Source: CAXXOK01 sp963663285 (GTDB taxonomy: Bacteria > Bacillota > Clostridia > Christensenellales > Aristaeellaceae). Taken from it: 64,000 nt of DNA. The stretch covers positions 992,001-1,056,000 of the forward strand of contig CAXXNI010000002.1 in the NCBI GenBank assembly GCA_963663285.2, given 5' to 3'. Both the position numbers and the translations under genes were made by a program. Position 1 is the stretch's first letter; every line of letters begins with the position of its first letter. The notes under the pieces were generated by a model. That model ran no database searches and was not told the origin of the DNA. It worked only from the letters and a program-made list of their open reading frames with translations. Positions 42,551 to 51,720 of this stretch are shown here, one piece after another.

Positions 42551-43201
42551 ATGGTTGATAAATGGATAGTAGAAAAAACCATGCCCGAAAATTTTAACGT
42601 TCCTGAGGCCATCCATCAGGATGAGCATGGTAATTATCATTGGACGTATCGCATGAACTTGCTGACAAACCCAATGATAGCCATTACAATTATGAAGATT
42701 TTGCTGGTAATTCTTCTCGTTTTGGGACTATTTCTGTTCTTTCTCACACTTGGGGACGGTTTCACAGCTGCGGCTTTCTTGTTTATGCAAATCGTTGGAT
42801 ATGGCTTTATAGTCGCAGTCATATTGCTTATCGTTGGTTTGCTGCTAACGGCCCTTATCCTTGGCGGTCCATATACCGTCGCCTTTACAATGAACGAAAA
42901 AGGGATTGAACATAAACAACTTACACCTCAATACCAGCGCGCCAAAACCGCAGCTCATATTACTGCGTTATTAGGCGCGCTCGCAGGTAAACCTTCTGTC
43001 GCCGGTGCAGGTCTGCTGGCCGGTCAAAAGCAGGCATCGTATAGCCGCTTTCAGCATGTTAAAACAGTTAAAGCCAGGAGACGCTTTCACACCATACTTG
43101 TCAGTGAGGCGTTGGAACACAATCAGATTTATGCATCCCCGGCACAGTATGATTTTGTATTTTCGTATATTCTCGCGCATTGCCCTAACGTAAAACGCTA
43201 A
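42551..43201 (+). CDS. Small two-segment membrane protein, unknown
   Basis: 216 residues, not recognised. The polar N-terminus (about 1-40) is followed by two long hydrophobic stretches at about 44-66 and 76-105. The C-terminal half is soluble and basic, with KTVKARRRFHTILVSEALEHNQIYA and an Ala/Gly-rich helix, and ends near an aromatic YDFVFSYILAHCP. The arrangement resembles bacterial PH-domain-like membrane proteins, but I cannot confirm that. Ribosome site GAGGTATATT before the ATG. It stands alone. Confidence 0.65.
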   Translation: MVDKWIVEKTMPENFNVPEAIHQDEHGNYHWTYRMNLLTNPMIAITIMKILLVILLVLGLFLFFLTLGDGFTAAAFLFMQIVGYGFIVAVILLIVGLLLTALILGGPYTVAFTMNEKGIEHKQLTPQYQRAKTAAHITALLGALAGKPSVAGAGLLAGQKQASYSRFQHVKTVKARRRFHTILVSEALEHNQIYASPAQYDFVFSYILAHCPNVKR

Positions 43202-43389
43202 TAATATATTCATAATCATTGTCTTGTATTTTACAATAATAGAACACAATTTATTTCCAGCATCTATTTAAATGAATATGGAAATTTCCATTCTTATAAG
43301 AGCGCCTTTTGCAAAAAGCTTCCCGTATACATACATCTCAATTTGCCATAATACCGCAGAACCCTACCTATTTTATAGGAATCGCCTCA

Positions 43390-43920
43390 TCAACTCTTTA
43401 TATCTGGCTTGAAAAGCTCATAAGAAGGATGATTCAATCCGGTAGGCTCGTAAAAATGATCACCTATATAAGTAAATCCAAGCTTCAGCAGAAGTTTCTT
43501 TGATGCTGTATTTTGCGGATGATGCCCTGCATACAGTTTATCCGCATGCAGAGTCGAAAATGCATAGTGAATCACCATATTCGCAGCTTCAGCAGCAAGC
43601 CCACGCCCCCAAAATGCTTTTCGCAAGTGAAAGCCAATTTCATATGCATCTTCTTCTTTATAGAATGGCCGCAACCCACAGCAGCCAACCAATTCATTTG
43701 TTGATCGATCGAAAATCGGCCAATACTGCACTTGATATTTTTTCTGGTTCTCAATCTCCGTATTAAGCCTGTTGATAACGTCCTGCTCAGTAAAGCTTCC
43801 GGTTGCGCATATATAACGGGTTACATCCTTTTCACCCCATACCTGTTGCGCAAGAGGCAAATCCGAATCCATCCATCTGGAAAATCCAATTCGTGCCGAT
43901 TCTATAAAGTAGGTTTGCAT
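43390..43920 (-). CDS. GNAT family N-acetyltransferase (RimJ/RimL-like)
   Basis: Acetyl-CoA-dependent acetyltransferase. Residues LVGCCGLRPFYKEEDAYEIG lead into FHLRKAFWGRGLAAEAANMV, the R-x-x-G-x-A acetyl-CoA loop, and NTASKKLLLKLGFTYIGDHF is the usual C-terminal motif. Two starts are possible; the ATG at 43920 (MQTYFIES) has GGAG about nine bases upstream, while the ATG at 43929 almost touches that site. Acceptor unknown. It is distinct from the GNAT at 8001-8489 (low similarity by eye). Confidence 0.87.
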   Translation of the reverse strand: MQTYFIESARIGFSRWMDSDLPLAQQVWGEKDVTRYICATGSFTEQDVINRLNTEIENQKKYQVQYWPIFDRSTNELVGCCGLRPFYKEEDAYEIGFHLRKAFWGRGLAAEAANMVIHYAFSTLHADKLYAGHHPQNTASKKLLLKLGFTYIGDHFYEPTGLNHPSYELFKPDIKS

Positions 43921-44367
43921 TCTCTTCATCTCCGTATTCTACCATTTGGCTTGCAAGTACTCTTTCCATTGGGTAACAAAGCCGCTATACCTTCTGTCGA
44001 TCGGGACCATTCGCGCTTACCATGCATATACTCGTACCGGGTATTCCCTCAAGGCCGTGCTTGCCAACAACCAGATAAACACAAAAACCAGTTTACCTCA
44101 AACGGTGTATGCAATTCAAGCTTCGCAATCATCCACAATGCCCACTCCCCTATTTAATCTTCTTTCAACTGTATTCATATGGTAGGTTCCTAAGCAAAAT
44201 TCTCGATTCCCGTCCATTTTTTCGCTAAACGATTTGCTTTTTACCATTGGATACCCTTTGTCTTGTTTCCGTTATCAAGCTGCTGCTTTGTATCGTAAAT
44301 GAAATCCGCAAATCTTTTCAACAATATAGAACTTTTTGGTTCGCCGGCTTATCCCGTAGTTTTCTGC
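43921..44367 (+). other. Intergenic stretch upstream of the GNAT gene
   Basis: About 450 bases. Frames on the + strand (43946-44185, 44247-44435) lack ribosome sites. No RNA gene, repeat or promoter was recognised. Confidence 0.4.
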
Positions 44368-44407
44368 AAACAAAAAGAAGAGGCTTTTCAGCCTCTTCTT
44401 TTTGTTT
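44368..44407 (-). terminator. Terminator of the ABC transporter-cupin operon
   Basis: Perfect 17-bp stem AAACAAAAAGAAGAGGC / GCCTCTTCTTTTTGTTT with a six-base loop, six bases after the cupin stop. T-runs on both strands. Confidence 0.88.
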
Positions 44408-44412
44408 CCCAA

Positions 44413-45375
44413 TCAACGATAGTCAATTGCTGTGATATAGCATCCATATTTTTGCATGAATGCTTTCTTTGCGGCTGCATCTTTGAGCAATTCAGGTTGA
44501 TTAACCTTTGCAGATGCCATGTCCTCCTGCATTTCAAGCATGCAAGCGGAACAGCCCAGATCGAAGATTTCCGTATCGTCGCTGAGAACTTCAATTTCAC
44601 GCTTCACGTAAGGCGGAATATTGATAAAGGTATCTTTACCAACTACGTATTCCTGATCCATTACGCTCAAACGGATACTTCCCTTGCTAACCAAGTATAC
44701 TTCCGGCTCGCCATATGGGTCGTTCCATGCGATACGTACACCCTTTTTCAGAATCGCCTGCCAAACCTCCCGTACGCCGTTGGTTTCCCAGCGTCCCACT
44801 TTCTGGCGTAATTCTATGCCATCGTAGTGGAAAGTGGAAAAGCCAAACTCGGGCGTACGAATTTCCGGCAGTTCTTCGCGGGTGACTTCGGTTACGTTAA
44901 CCGGCGGCAAACGTTCCATGTTTTTGGTTGCCGCCAAGTAACGCGGTCTAAATTCCGGATCGAAATACAGGTCACCGTAGTTTTTCTTTACCGTATGTTT
45001 GTTGATGATGCCGCCGGACATATTGATTTCCTGGAAGCACTCACGCCATATGGTACCCTCTTCAAGATAAGTAAAGGCATGGGAGGTGTAGGGAGCCAAA
45101 AAGATGATATCTCCGCACTTCGCAATGGTGTGCTTCCCGCGAATCGTTACATCCACAGAGCCATTTGCAATCAAAAAAGTTTCAATCCCTTTTCTGTGCT
45201 CATGGTAACCAACTTGCTCGCCGGCATGGTAAATGGTGTCGCTGCATTCGTTCTTTTCGTATGGTCCAACAGGCCAGGTAAACTGGTGTACTGTTTCGCC
45301 GCCGTCGCTCAAATCAAACAGCCAATCTTCCGGGTTGTTCGCTTGAATGACGAATTTGTGTTGATAACCGTTCAT
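44413..45375 (-). CDS. Double-cupin domain protein
   Basis: 320-residue protein with two cupin barrels. The first holds the metal-binding pattern YHEHRKGIETFLIANGSVDV and the second half APYTSHAFTY; the second cupin is around RIAWNDPYGEPEVYLVSKGS. Function unknown; this fold covers dioxygenases, isomerases and binding proteins. The frame is open to 45408, but the ATG at 45375 follows GGAGAGGATTTTTGG. It is the last gene of the peptide-type ABC transporter operon, 17 bases after the binding-protein gene, so it probably acts on the imported compound or a product of it. Confidence 0.82.
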   Translation of the reverse strand: MNGYQHKFVIQANNPEDWLFDLSDGGETVHQFTWPVGPYEKNECSDTIYHAGEQVGYHEHRKGIETFLIANGSVDVTIRGKHTIAKCGDIIFLAPYTSHAFTYLEEGTIWRECFQEINMSGGIINKHTVKKNYGDLYFDPEFRPRYLAATKNMERLPPVNVTEVTREELPEIRTPEFGFSTFHYDGIELRQKVGRWETNGVREVWQAILKKGVRIAWNDPYGEPEVYLVSKGSIRLSVMDQEYVVGKDTFINIPPYVKREIEVLSDDTEIFDLGCSACMLEMQEDMASAKVNQPELLKDAAAKKAFMQKYGCYITAIDYR

Positions 45376-45392
45376 CCAAAAATCCTCTCCAG

Positions 45393-46901
45393 TTAGTTCC
45401 AAGACCATTCGGCAATACGATAGTCTTTCATGGGCTTAGCCTGAATGCCTTTCAGGTCTTTGTTTGCCGCTACGCCGTTCATCATGGTGTACAGCGGAAT
45501 GGTCAAAGCGCGATCGCCCATAACATGCTGGATGGTTGCGCAAGCTTCGGCACGCTCTGCGGGATCAACGCTGAAGTGGTTGATATCGTAAGCGGCGTTC
45601 ACATCAGGATCGTCCATTTTGCCAAAGTTCTGGCTCTGACCGCCACGATAGAGCGCATACAGCTCTTCAAAGTCAGCCATGCCCATGGTGAAGCATACAA
45701 CGTTCATATCGTAACCGGCGCCCATGAAAACATCTTCAAACCAGGCAGACGCTTCCATCTTTTCAATCTGAATATCAATACCCACATCAGACAGGTAGGC
45801 TTGTACGATTTCCAGAGGCTTGGAGTAGTTTGCAGAGGAGTTAGCTCTGACCGTGAGGGTAAGCCCATCCGGATAGCCCGCTTTGGCAAGGTATTCTTTT
45901 GCCAGCTCAGGGTTGTATTCCGGCCCGACATAATCAGCATCGTAGCCGGGGGTGAAAGGTGCATAGATAGCCTGGGCAATGGAGCCGTTGCCTTCGATTG
46001 CGCCCAGCATTACGCCTTCTTTATCGATCGCGTGCGCTACTGCCAGACGGAGGTTTTCATCGGCAAAAATACTTTCAAAGTTGAAGATAACCCAAGCGGT
46101 GGAGTTACCAAGCACTTCGCTGTATTGCAGGTTTTCGTTAGCTTTAATGTTGGAAAGATCGGACTGGGGCGGCATGGTGTGCACATCCAGCTCGCCGTTT
46201 TCCAACGCAAGGGTGGCAATGCTGTTATCCGTAAAGATTTTTACGTTTACATCTTTGATGGAAGGAGCGCCGGCCCAGTAATCTTCATTCGCAGTCAGCG
46301 AAATTTTATCACCGGTCTTCCAATCGACAAACTTGTAAGCGCCTGTGCCGATAGGATTGCGGGGGAAGGCATCGGGATCGCTCTCGTAATATGCTTTCGG
46401 GAATACAACCATATAATCCTGAGCAACACAGGCAAGCGCAGGGCCATATTCAGCGTCGAAGTGCAGCACAACATGGGTGTCATCTACAACTTCCATGTTA
46501 TCCATAGCGCTGGTGGCCGTATCGGCATAACCGGCATTGATGATTGTGTTGTAGGAGAAAGCAACATCTTCCGCGGTCATTTTCTCACCGTTGTGAAAAA
46601 CCACATCATCACGCAAGGTGAAAAGCAGATCTTTGTTGTCGTTCTGGAACTCGTAAGCAGTCGCTAAGCAGGGGCTGAACGAGCCGTCAACTTCGCTGAT
46701 GAGCAATGTGTCGAAAATCTGGCGGGACACAAAGCTTACCGAAGAGCTTGCGGCAAAGCCTGCACACAGCGCAGAGGGTTCCGCCCACAGGTTTACGTTC
46801 AGGTCGGTGCGGGTGGATTCTGCTGTCGCCGGCGTTACGCACAGGGCAAAAGCCATCATGAATGCCAAGAGCAGGGTAACCAGTGTTCTGATGTGTTTCA
46901 T
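45393..46901 (-). CDS. ABC transporter substrate-binding protein, peptide/nickel family (SBP family 5)
   Basis: Extracytoplasmic receptor of the transporter. The signal peptide (HIRTLVTLLLAFMMAFALC) ends near TPATA at about residue 27. The only Cys in the signal region (FALCVTP) does not form a proper lipobox. Family 5 signatures are SPCLATAYEFQNDNKDLLFT, LRDDVVFHNGEKMTAEDVAFS and DNSIATLALENGELDVH. Length is 502 residues. The ATG overlaps the stop of the ATPase gene by four bases. Cargo may be a peptide, a sugar or an opine-like compound; sequence alone does not decide. Confidence 0.9.
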   Translation of the reverse strand: MKHIRTLVTLLLAFMMAFALCVTPATAESTRTDLNVNLWAEPSALCAGFAASSSVSFVSRQIFDTLLISEVDGSFSPCLATAYEFQNDNKDLLFTLRDDVVFHNGEKMTAEDVAFSYNTIINAGYADTATSAMDNMEVVDDTHVVLHFDAEYGPALACVAQDYMVVFPKAYYESDPDAFPRNPIGTGAYKFVDWKTGDKISLTANEDYWAGAPSIKDVNVKIFTDNSIATLALENGELDVHTMPPQSDLSNIKANENLQYSEVLGNSTAWVIFNFESIFADENLRLAVAHAIDKEGVMLGAIEGNGSIAQAIYAPFTPGYDADYVGPEYNPELAKEYLAKAGYPDGLTLTVRANSSANYSKPLEIVQAYLSDVGIDIQIEKMEASAWFEDVFMGAGYDMNVVCFTMGMADFEELYALYRGGQSQNFGKMDDPDVNAAYDINHFSVDPAERAEACATIQHVMGDRALTIPLYTMMNGVAANKDLKGIQAKPMKDYRIAEWSWN

Positions 46902-47881
46902 GGTAATACCTCCATATTATTTTTATCCATAACTTCGGGTTTGCAGCAAGCGACAAAGTGATCTTTGCTACGCTCCAGAAGGGGGATATTATTACCGGTG
47001 CATTCCTCGGATACAAACGGGCAGCGCGATGCGAAGCGGCAGCCTGGTTTTAAGTTGATCGGGCTGGTTACCTCGCCTTTCAAAATGCCGCGCTGTTGAT
47101 TGCGGTGCGCAAGGCTGGGAACAGGAATCGCTTGTAAAAGCGCTCTTGTATAGGGGTGCTGAGGATTGGCGAAGATTTCTTTGGCGGGTGCGCGCTCAAC
47201 GCAGGAGCCAAGGTACATCACCGCGATCTCATCGGAAATATGCTTCACAACCGATAAATCGTGGGTGATGAACATATAGGTGAGCTTCTTTTCCTCCTGT
47301 AAATCCATCAGCAAGTTCAAAATCTGCGCTTGTATGGAAACATCCAAAGCGGAAACCGGCTCGTCACATACCACAAATTCCGGATTGAGCACCAGCGCGC
47401 GTGCAATGCCGATACGCTGCCGGCGTCCGCCGTCCAGCTCATGGGGGTAGGTGTTTACCAGTCTGGAAGCTAAGCCTACCGTATCCATGATGCTTGCAAC
47501 CGCTTTTTCCCTGTCGCGGCGGTTAGGATATACATGGTAGGAAATGAGGGGTTCGGTTATGATCTCGCTTACAGTCATGCGCGGATTAAGGCTGGCATAA
47601 GGGTCCTGAAAAATGATTTGCGCGTTCCGGCGGCATTCGCTGAATTCGCGTTTCTTCATTTGCATGATATCCTTGCCTTTGTATAAAACCTCGCCGCTGG
47701 AAGCCTCCAATAGCCGGATGGAAACACGCCCGAGGGTGGACTTGCCGCAGCCGGATTCGCCGACAACACCAAGCGTGCGTCCTTGTTCAATTTTTAAATT
47801 TACGCCATCAACGGCATGCAATAAACCTTTAGGCGTTTCAAAAACCTTTGTAAGGTTTTTCATTTCAATAAGAGCGCTCAT
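46898..47881 (-). CDS. ABC transporter ATPase, DppF/OppF type
   Basis: One of two ATPases driving the importer. Walker A GVVGESGCGKSTLGRVSIRL, Walker B FVVCDEPVSALDV, and the H-loop THDLSVVKHISDE are intact. The signature motif reads ELDGGRRQRIGIARAL, with Asp where most ABC proteins have Ser. The C-terminal oligopeptide-family extension (GCRFASRCPFVSEECT) has the cysteine pattern typical of these subunits. 327 residues; start ATG after GAGGCGGAGAA, overlapping the DppD stop by four bases. Confidence 0.93.
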   Translation of the reverse strand: MSALIEMKNLTKVFETPKGLLHAVDGVNLKIEQGRTLGVVGESGCGKSTLGRVSIRLLEASSGEVLYKGKDIMQMKKREFSECRRNAQIIFQDPYASLNPRMTVSEIITEPLISYHVYPNRRDREKAVASIMDTVGLASRLVNTYPHELDGGRRQRIGIARALVLNPEFVVCDEPVSALDVSIQAQILNLLMDLQEEKKLTYMFITHDLSVVKHISDEIAVMYLGSCVERAPAKEIFANPQHPYTRALLQAIPVPSLAHRNQQRGILKGEVTSPINLKPGCRFASRCPFVSEECTGNNIPLLERSKDHFVACCKPEVMDKNNMEVLP

Positions 47882-48864
47882 TTCTCCGCCTCCTTATCAA
47901 ACAGATGGCATTTGAAGAAGTGACCGTTCTCTTCAAATGTTGGTGGAGAAACGGTGACACATTTATCCATACAGTAGGGACAACGGGGGTGGAATTTGCA
48001 CCCCGAGGGTAAGTTGGAAGGATCGGCAATCGATCCTTTGATTGGCTGTAGACGATCGGTTTCAATATCAAGTCGCGGTATCGAACCAAATAGCCCTTCT
48101 GTGTAGGGATGATGCTTTTCGCCTTCAAATATCGCTTCCACAGAACCGCTTTCCACTATTTCGCCTGCGTACATGACGGCTACATAATCACAGGTTTCGG
48201 CGACAACGCCCAAATCGTGTGTAATCAGCAGCATGGATGTGCCCAGCTTCTCTTTGAGGTTTTTCATCATGGAAAGTACCTGCGCCTGAATCGTCACATC
48301 AAGTGCAGTGGTTGGTTCATCGGCAATCAACAATTCCGGGCGGCAGGCTAACGAAATAGCGATAACTACGCGCTGCTTCATACCGCCGGAAAACTGGTGC
48401 GGATACTCATTTTTACGTTCAGGCGGTATACCCACAAGCCGGAACATCTCATCTACGCGATGGTCGATGGCTTCCTTGCTCATATGCGTATCGTTATGCA
48501 GTTCCAGCACCTCGGCAACTTGTTTGCCAACTGGAATGACCGGATTTAAACTGGTCATGGGATCTTGAAAAATCATAGAAAGCTGTTTCCCGCGATATGC
48601 GCGAATATCGCCTTCTTTTAAGGTCAGCAAATTCTGACCATTAAAAATTATCTCGCCTCCGGTAACACGGCCGATGTTCTTGGGCAGCAAGCGCATCATG
48701 GCCATTGCCAGGGTCGTTTTGCCGGCTCCTGTTTCACCAACCAGCCCCAGCGTTTGCTTTTTATCGATGGATAGCGATACGTCATTAACGGCATTCACTA
48801 ACATTTCATCCGTTTGATATTCAACGCTCAAATTTTTTATTTCAAGCAAGGGCTTATTTCCCAT
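47878..48864 (-). CDS. ABC transporter ATPase, DppD/OppD type
   Basis: Second ATPase of the importer. Walker A GLVGETGAGKTTLAMAMMRL, signature QFSGGMKQRVVIAISLA, Walker B LLIADEPTTALDVT and H-loop THDLGVVAETCDY are all standard. The C-terminal cysteine region CKFHPRCPYCMDKC may hold an Fe-S cluster as in related dipeptide ATPases. 328 residues; ATG after TAGGAGGTGTTAAG. It heterodimerises with the following DppF-type protein. Confidence 0.93.
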   Translation of the reverse strand: MGNKPLLEIKNLSVEYQTDEMLVNAVNDVSLSIDKKQTLGLVGETGAGKTTLAMAMMRLLPKNIGRVTGGEIIFNGQNLLTLKEGDIRAYRGKQLSMIFQDPMTSLNPVIPVGKQVAEVLELHNDTHMSKEAIDHRVDEMFRLVGIPPERKNEYPHQFSGGMKQRVVIAISLACRPELLIADEPTTALDVTIQAQVLSMMKNLKEKLGTSMLLITHDLGVVAETCDYVAVMYAGEIVESGSVEAIFEGEKHHPYTEGLFGSIPRLDIETDRLQPIKGSIADPSNLPSGCKFHPRCPYCMDKCVTVSPPTFEENGHFFKCHLFDKEAEK

Positions 48865-48875
48865 CTTAACACCTC

Positions 48876-49760
48876 CTAGTTTTTCAGCTTCGGATCAAGC
48901 GCATCACGCAAGCCATCGCCAATGAGATTGAGTGCCATTGCACTGATCATGATTGCCAGGCCGGGGAAAATTACAAGATAAGGATAATTGCGCATGAACT
49001 CGCGCCCTTCTGAAAGCATAGTGCCCCACTCAGGCGTTGGAGAGTCTACACCCAAGCCGATGTAGCTCAGTCCTGCGATAGCCAAAATAGTAATGGCCAA
49101 ATTTAAAGTTGCTTGCACGATAATTGGGCCCATGGCATTGGGTAAAATGTGTTTTACCAAAATGCGCAGGTCGCTGGTTCCGCAGGAGCGAGCAGCTTCG
49201 ATATATTCCTGGTTTCGGATTGGCATAATGGCCGAGCGGAATACTCTGGTAAAACCGGGTACAACACCCACCACGCAAGCCGCTCCCAAGTTGAACAATC
49301 CGCCGCCGAGTGAGGCAACGATGCAAATAGCAAGTAAGTTGAAAGGAAGGGCATAAAAAACGTCCATAATACGCATAACAATGTTATCAACCTTACCGCC
49401 GAAGTAAGCTGCTATTGCACCGAAAAAAGCACCCAGTACAGTAGCAATGGAAATTATAATCAGGGACGCCGACAAGGATATACGCGTACCCCAGATAACA
49501 CGGGCGAGTACATCGCGGCCATACTGGTCTGTACCAAAGGGGTGCTCCCAGCTGGGAAACTGCAGCCGCTCTCGCATATTCTGCTTGATTACATCACCCT
49601 TATAGTTCAGAAAAGTACTGCAGGAAATCGCCAGAATAACCAGAATAATGAGTACCACCAGCCCAAAAACGGCGATTTTACTTTTGGCGTATCTGCGGCA
49701 GATGGAGCCAAACTGGCTGCGCTTTTTATATTGCTTGCGAATGGATGGAGAATTCTGCAT
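48876..49760 (-). CDS. ABC transporter permease, DppC/OppC type
   Basis: Inner-membrane channel subunit. N-terminal OppC-like region with RRYAKSKIAVFGLVVLIILV, then about five further membrane segments. The coupling (EAA) loop is visible as YIEAARSCGTSDLRILVKHI with a conserved Gly. 294 residues. The ATG lies three bases after the DppB stop, with only a weak ribosome site, so coupled translation is likely. Confidence 0.92.
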   Translation of the reverse strand: MQNSPSIRKQYKKRSQFGSICRRYAKSKIAVFGLVVLIILVILAISCSTFLNYKGDVIKQNMRERLQFPSWEHPFGTDQYGRDVLARVIWGTRISLSASLIIISIATVLGAFFGAIAAYFGGKVDNIVMRIMDVFYALPFNLLAICIVASLGGGLFNLGAACVVGVVPGFTRVFRSAIMPIRNQEYIEAARSCGTSDLRILVKHILPNAMGPIIVQATLNLAITILAIAGLSYIGLGVDSPTPEWGTMLSEGREFMRNYPYLVIFPGLAIMISAMALNLIGDGLRDALDPKLKN

Positions 49761-49763
49761 GTG

Positions 49764-50711
49764 CTACGCCCTCACTTTCTTTTGCATAACATATTGTGAT
49801 TTGAGCCGGGGATCAATGTATACATACAGCACATCAACCAATAAATTAATGAAACCACCTAACACGGCAATAAAGATAACTTCCGCCATAACCATAGGCA
49901 CATCCAGCTGACGAACAGAGGTAATAGCCAGTGAACCCAGTCCCGGAAGTGTAAATACCTGTTCAATAATCATTGTGCCGCCCAGCAAAGCGGAGAAGTT
50001 CATACCGACGATTGTTATAATCGGGAGCAACGCGTTGCGCAGAGAGTGCTTCATAATCACTTGCTGTTCGGTTGCGCCTTTTGCTTTCGCCATTTTGATA
50101 TAATCAGCACGAATAACCTCCAGCATACTGGAACGCGTCATACGGACCAGCGTAGCCAGCGAAGACGCTGCCAGCGTGAACCATGGAAGAATATAACTTC
50201 TAAATGACTCGCCGCCTGTTGCCGGCAGCCAGTTGAGTTGAAGGGCAAAAAGTAAAATCAGCAAAGTACCCAGCCAAAATCCAGGCATGGAAGAAAAAAT
50301 CAACGCTCCGGTTAACGTGAGGTTATCCAAAATGGAATATTGCTTAACAGCGGAAAGGATTCCAATGGGAATGCCGATAATAACCATCAGGCACATAGAA
50401 CCAAGTGCCAGCCGAATTGTGGAGGGAAAGCGCGCCATGATCTCCTGGAAAACCGGCAGGCCGGAACGCCACGAATTGCCAAAATCCCCTTGAACCGCGT
50501 TAAAAATATATGTAAAATAACGAGTCCAGAAAGGCTTATCCAAACCCAGATCAGCCCGCAAAGCGTTTAGGCTTTCAGGGGTTGCTTTAATACCTAAAAT
50601 GATTTGCGCAGGATCTCCCGGGGAAAACTCCATCATGGCAAACACAAGCAATGAAATACCTAAAATAACCGGCACCATGAGGAGGATGCGTTTGAGAATA
50701 TAGCGTGTCAT
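49764..50711 (-). CDS. ABC transporter permease, DppB/OppB type
   Basis: First gene of the importer operon. The N-terminus RYILKRILLMVPVILGISLL and FSPGDPAQIIL are classic for DppB. The EAA loop is YIKMAKAKGATEQQVIMKHS. 315 residues with about six membrane segments. The frame is open to 50759, but the ATG at 50711 (MTRYILK) follows AAAGGCGG at nine bases and matches the family start. Transcribed from the operator-bearing promoter at 50800-50848. Confidence 0.93.
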   Translation of the reverse strand: MTRYILKRILLMVPVILGISLLVFAMMEFSPGDPAQIILGIKATPESLNALRADLGLDKPFWTRYFTYIFNAVQGDFGNSWRSGLPVFQEIMARFPSTIRLALGSMCLMVIIGIPIGILSAVKQYSILDNLTLTGALIFSSMPGFWLGTLLILLFALQLNWLPATGGESFRSYILPWFTLAASSLATLVRMTRSSMLEVIRADYIKMAKAKGATEQQVIMKHSLRNALLPIITIVGMNFSALLGGTMIIEQVFTLPGLGSLAITSVRQLDVPMVMAEVIFIAVLGGFINLLVDVLYVYIDPRLKSQYVMQKKVRA

Positions 50712-50799
50712 TCCATATTTCCGCCTTTCTGACTGGCTTTGCTGAAGTGCATTTCGCAATTGACAAATCGTTCATGCATATGTGATAATAAACCGAGGC

Positions 50800-50811
50800 T
50801 GAACGCGTTCA
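50800..50811. promoter_or_regulatory. Palindromic operator 2 (near the transcription start)
   Basis: TGAAC-GC-GTTCA, a perfect 12-base palindrome sharing the half-sites of operator 1. Centres are 29 bases apart. Confidence 0.62.
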
Positions 50812-50819
50812 ACGATCAT

Positions 50820-50848
50820 AGTATATATTGAACGTGTTCAATCGTCAA
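50820..50848 (-). promoter_or_regulatory. Promoter of the transporter-cupin operon
   Basis: On the minus strand: TTGACG (50848-50843), 17-base spacer, TATACT (50825-50820). The start would be near 50813, giving about 100 bases of leader before the DppB ATG. Confidence 0.75.
50828..50841. promoter_or_regulatory. Palindromic operator 1 (between -35 and -10)
   Basis: TTGAAC-GT-GTTCAA: six-base arms in perfect inverted repeat, wholly inside the promoter spacer. Likely bound by the divergent TetR-family protein. Confidence 0.65.
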
Positions 50849-50922
50849 GTGATGTTTTGTTTCCTGATTGTTTTTTTGATTTTTTACTCATGAATAGATT
50901 GATATAAAGTGAGGATGTCAGT

Positions 50923-51618
50923 ATGAACCAGCGTGATCAGGGTATGATAAACATATTGTCCGCAACACTGAAACTGTTTAAGGAGAATGGTTATAAGAAC
51001 ACCAACATGCGGCAGATAGCCGATAAAGCCGGCGTTAGTCTTGGCATGATAAACCATTACTTCGGAAGTAAAAATACTCTCGGCGCATATAGTATTGCCC
51101 TGCTTGCCGAACATGTAAGTACGAGACTGGATGAAATTATTAATTTTGACACTTGCCCAATCACTTATGATTTAGCGTTAACCCGAGCCGTCAACATCTT
51201 TATGCTGAATGGATGCTTTCGGAAATTCTATATTGACTCGTTGCACGAAGATCTGTTTTTTGATTATGTAACTGCAACACCGATGAGATTGATTACCGCA
51301 TTAAAAAAGAAGTACCAGTTCACCACAAACAATGATACCATTCTTCTCTACAGTAAATATATTCCCTATAGCATTGAGAAAACGCTGGTTCTTAAAAAAG
51401 AAGAAGGCAAGTTCACGTCGATTCCTTATGAAGATATTCCTTGGCATATCTGTGTCGCTTCCATGGGTAATTTTATTGCAATTGAAGAAATAGAAAAGAA
51501 TAAAGATTATGCAATTCAAATTTCTGATCAAATCATGAAAACAATACCGCCTTTCCCAAGCAAAGCGCAAATAAAGCAATTCATTCAAAATAAAAACAAG
51601 GATTTACTTAGCGTTTAG
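50923..51618 (+). CDS. TetR/AcrR family transcriptional regulator
   Basis: 231-residue repressor. The N-terminal helix-turn-helix is clear: ILSATLKLFKENGYKNTNMR then QIADKAGVSLGMINHYFGSK, with the usual Tyr-Phe closing. The C-terminal ligand domain is divergent. The ATG follows AAGTGAGGATGTCAGT. It is transcribed away from the transporter-cupin operon, whose promoter holds two palindromes, so control of that operon is the simplest inference; the ligand may be the imported compound. Confidence 0.92.
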   Translation: MNQRDQGMINILSATLKLFKENGYKNTNMRQIADKAGVSLGMINHYFGSKNTLGAYSIALLAEHVSTRLDEIINFDTCPITYDLALTRAVNIFMLNGCFRKFYIDSLHEDLFFDYVTATPMRLITALKKKYQFTTNNDTILLYSKYIPYSIEKTLVLKKEEGKFTSIPYEDIPWHICVASMGNFIAIEEIEKNKDYAIQISDQIMKTIPPFPSKAQIKQFIQNKNKDLLSV

Positions 51619-51676
51619 TCATCTTGATAATAATAAGCAATGCGGCGTAACACATCGTAATCTTATAGTGCAGACA

Positions 51677-51709
51677 AAAGGTCCGAACTTCAAAGAAGTT
51701 CGGACCTTT
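51677..51709. terminator. Bidirectional terminator
   Basis: AAAGGTCCGAACTT / AAGTTCGGACCTTT with a five-base loop, between the TetR gene and the convergent exported hydrolase gene. Confidence 0.83.
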
Positions 51710-51720
51710 AACAATATCAC

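Noticed and set aside
43946..44811. Several plus-strand frames between the GNAT gene and the cupin gene
   Set aside because: No ribosome sites, and the right-hand ones are antisense to the cupin gene and its terminator.
45525..46667. 380-codon frame on the plus strand opposite the substrate-binding protein gene
   Set aside because: Antisense shadow of a well-supported ABC binding protein; no family features or ribosome site.
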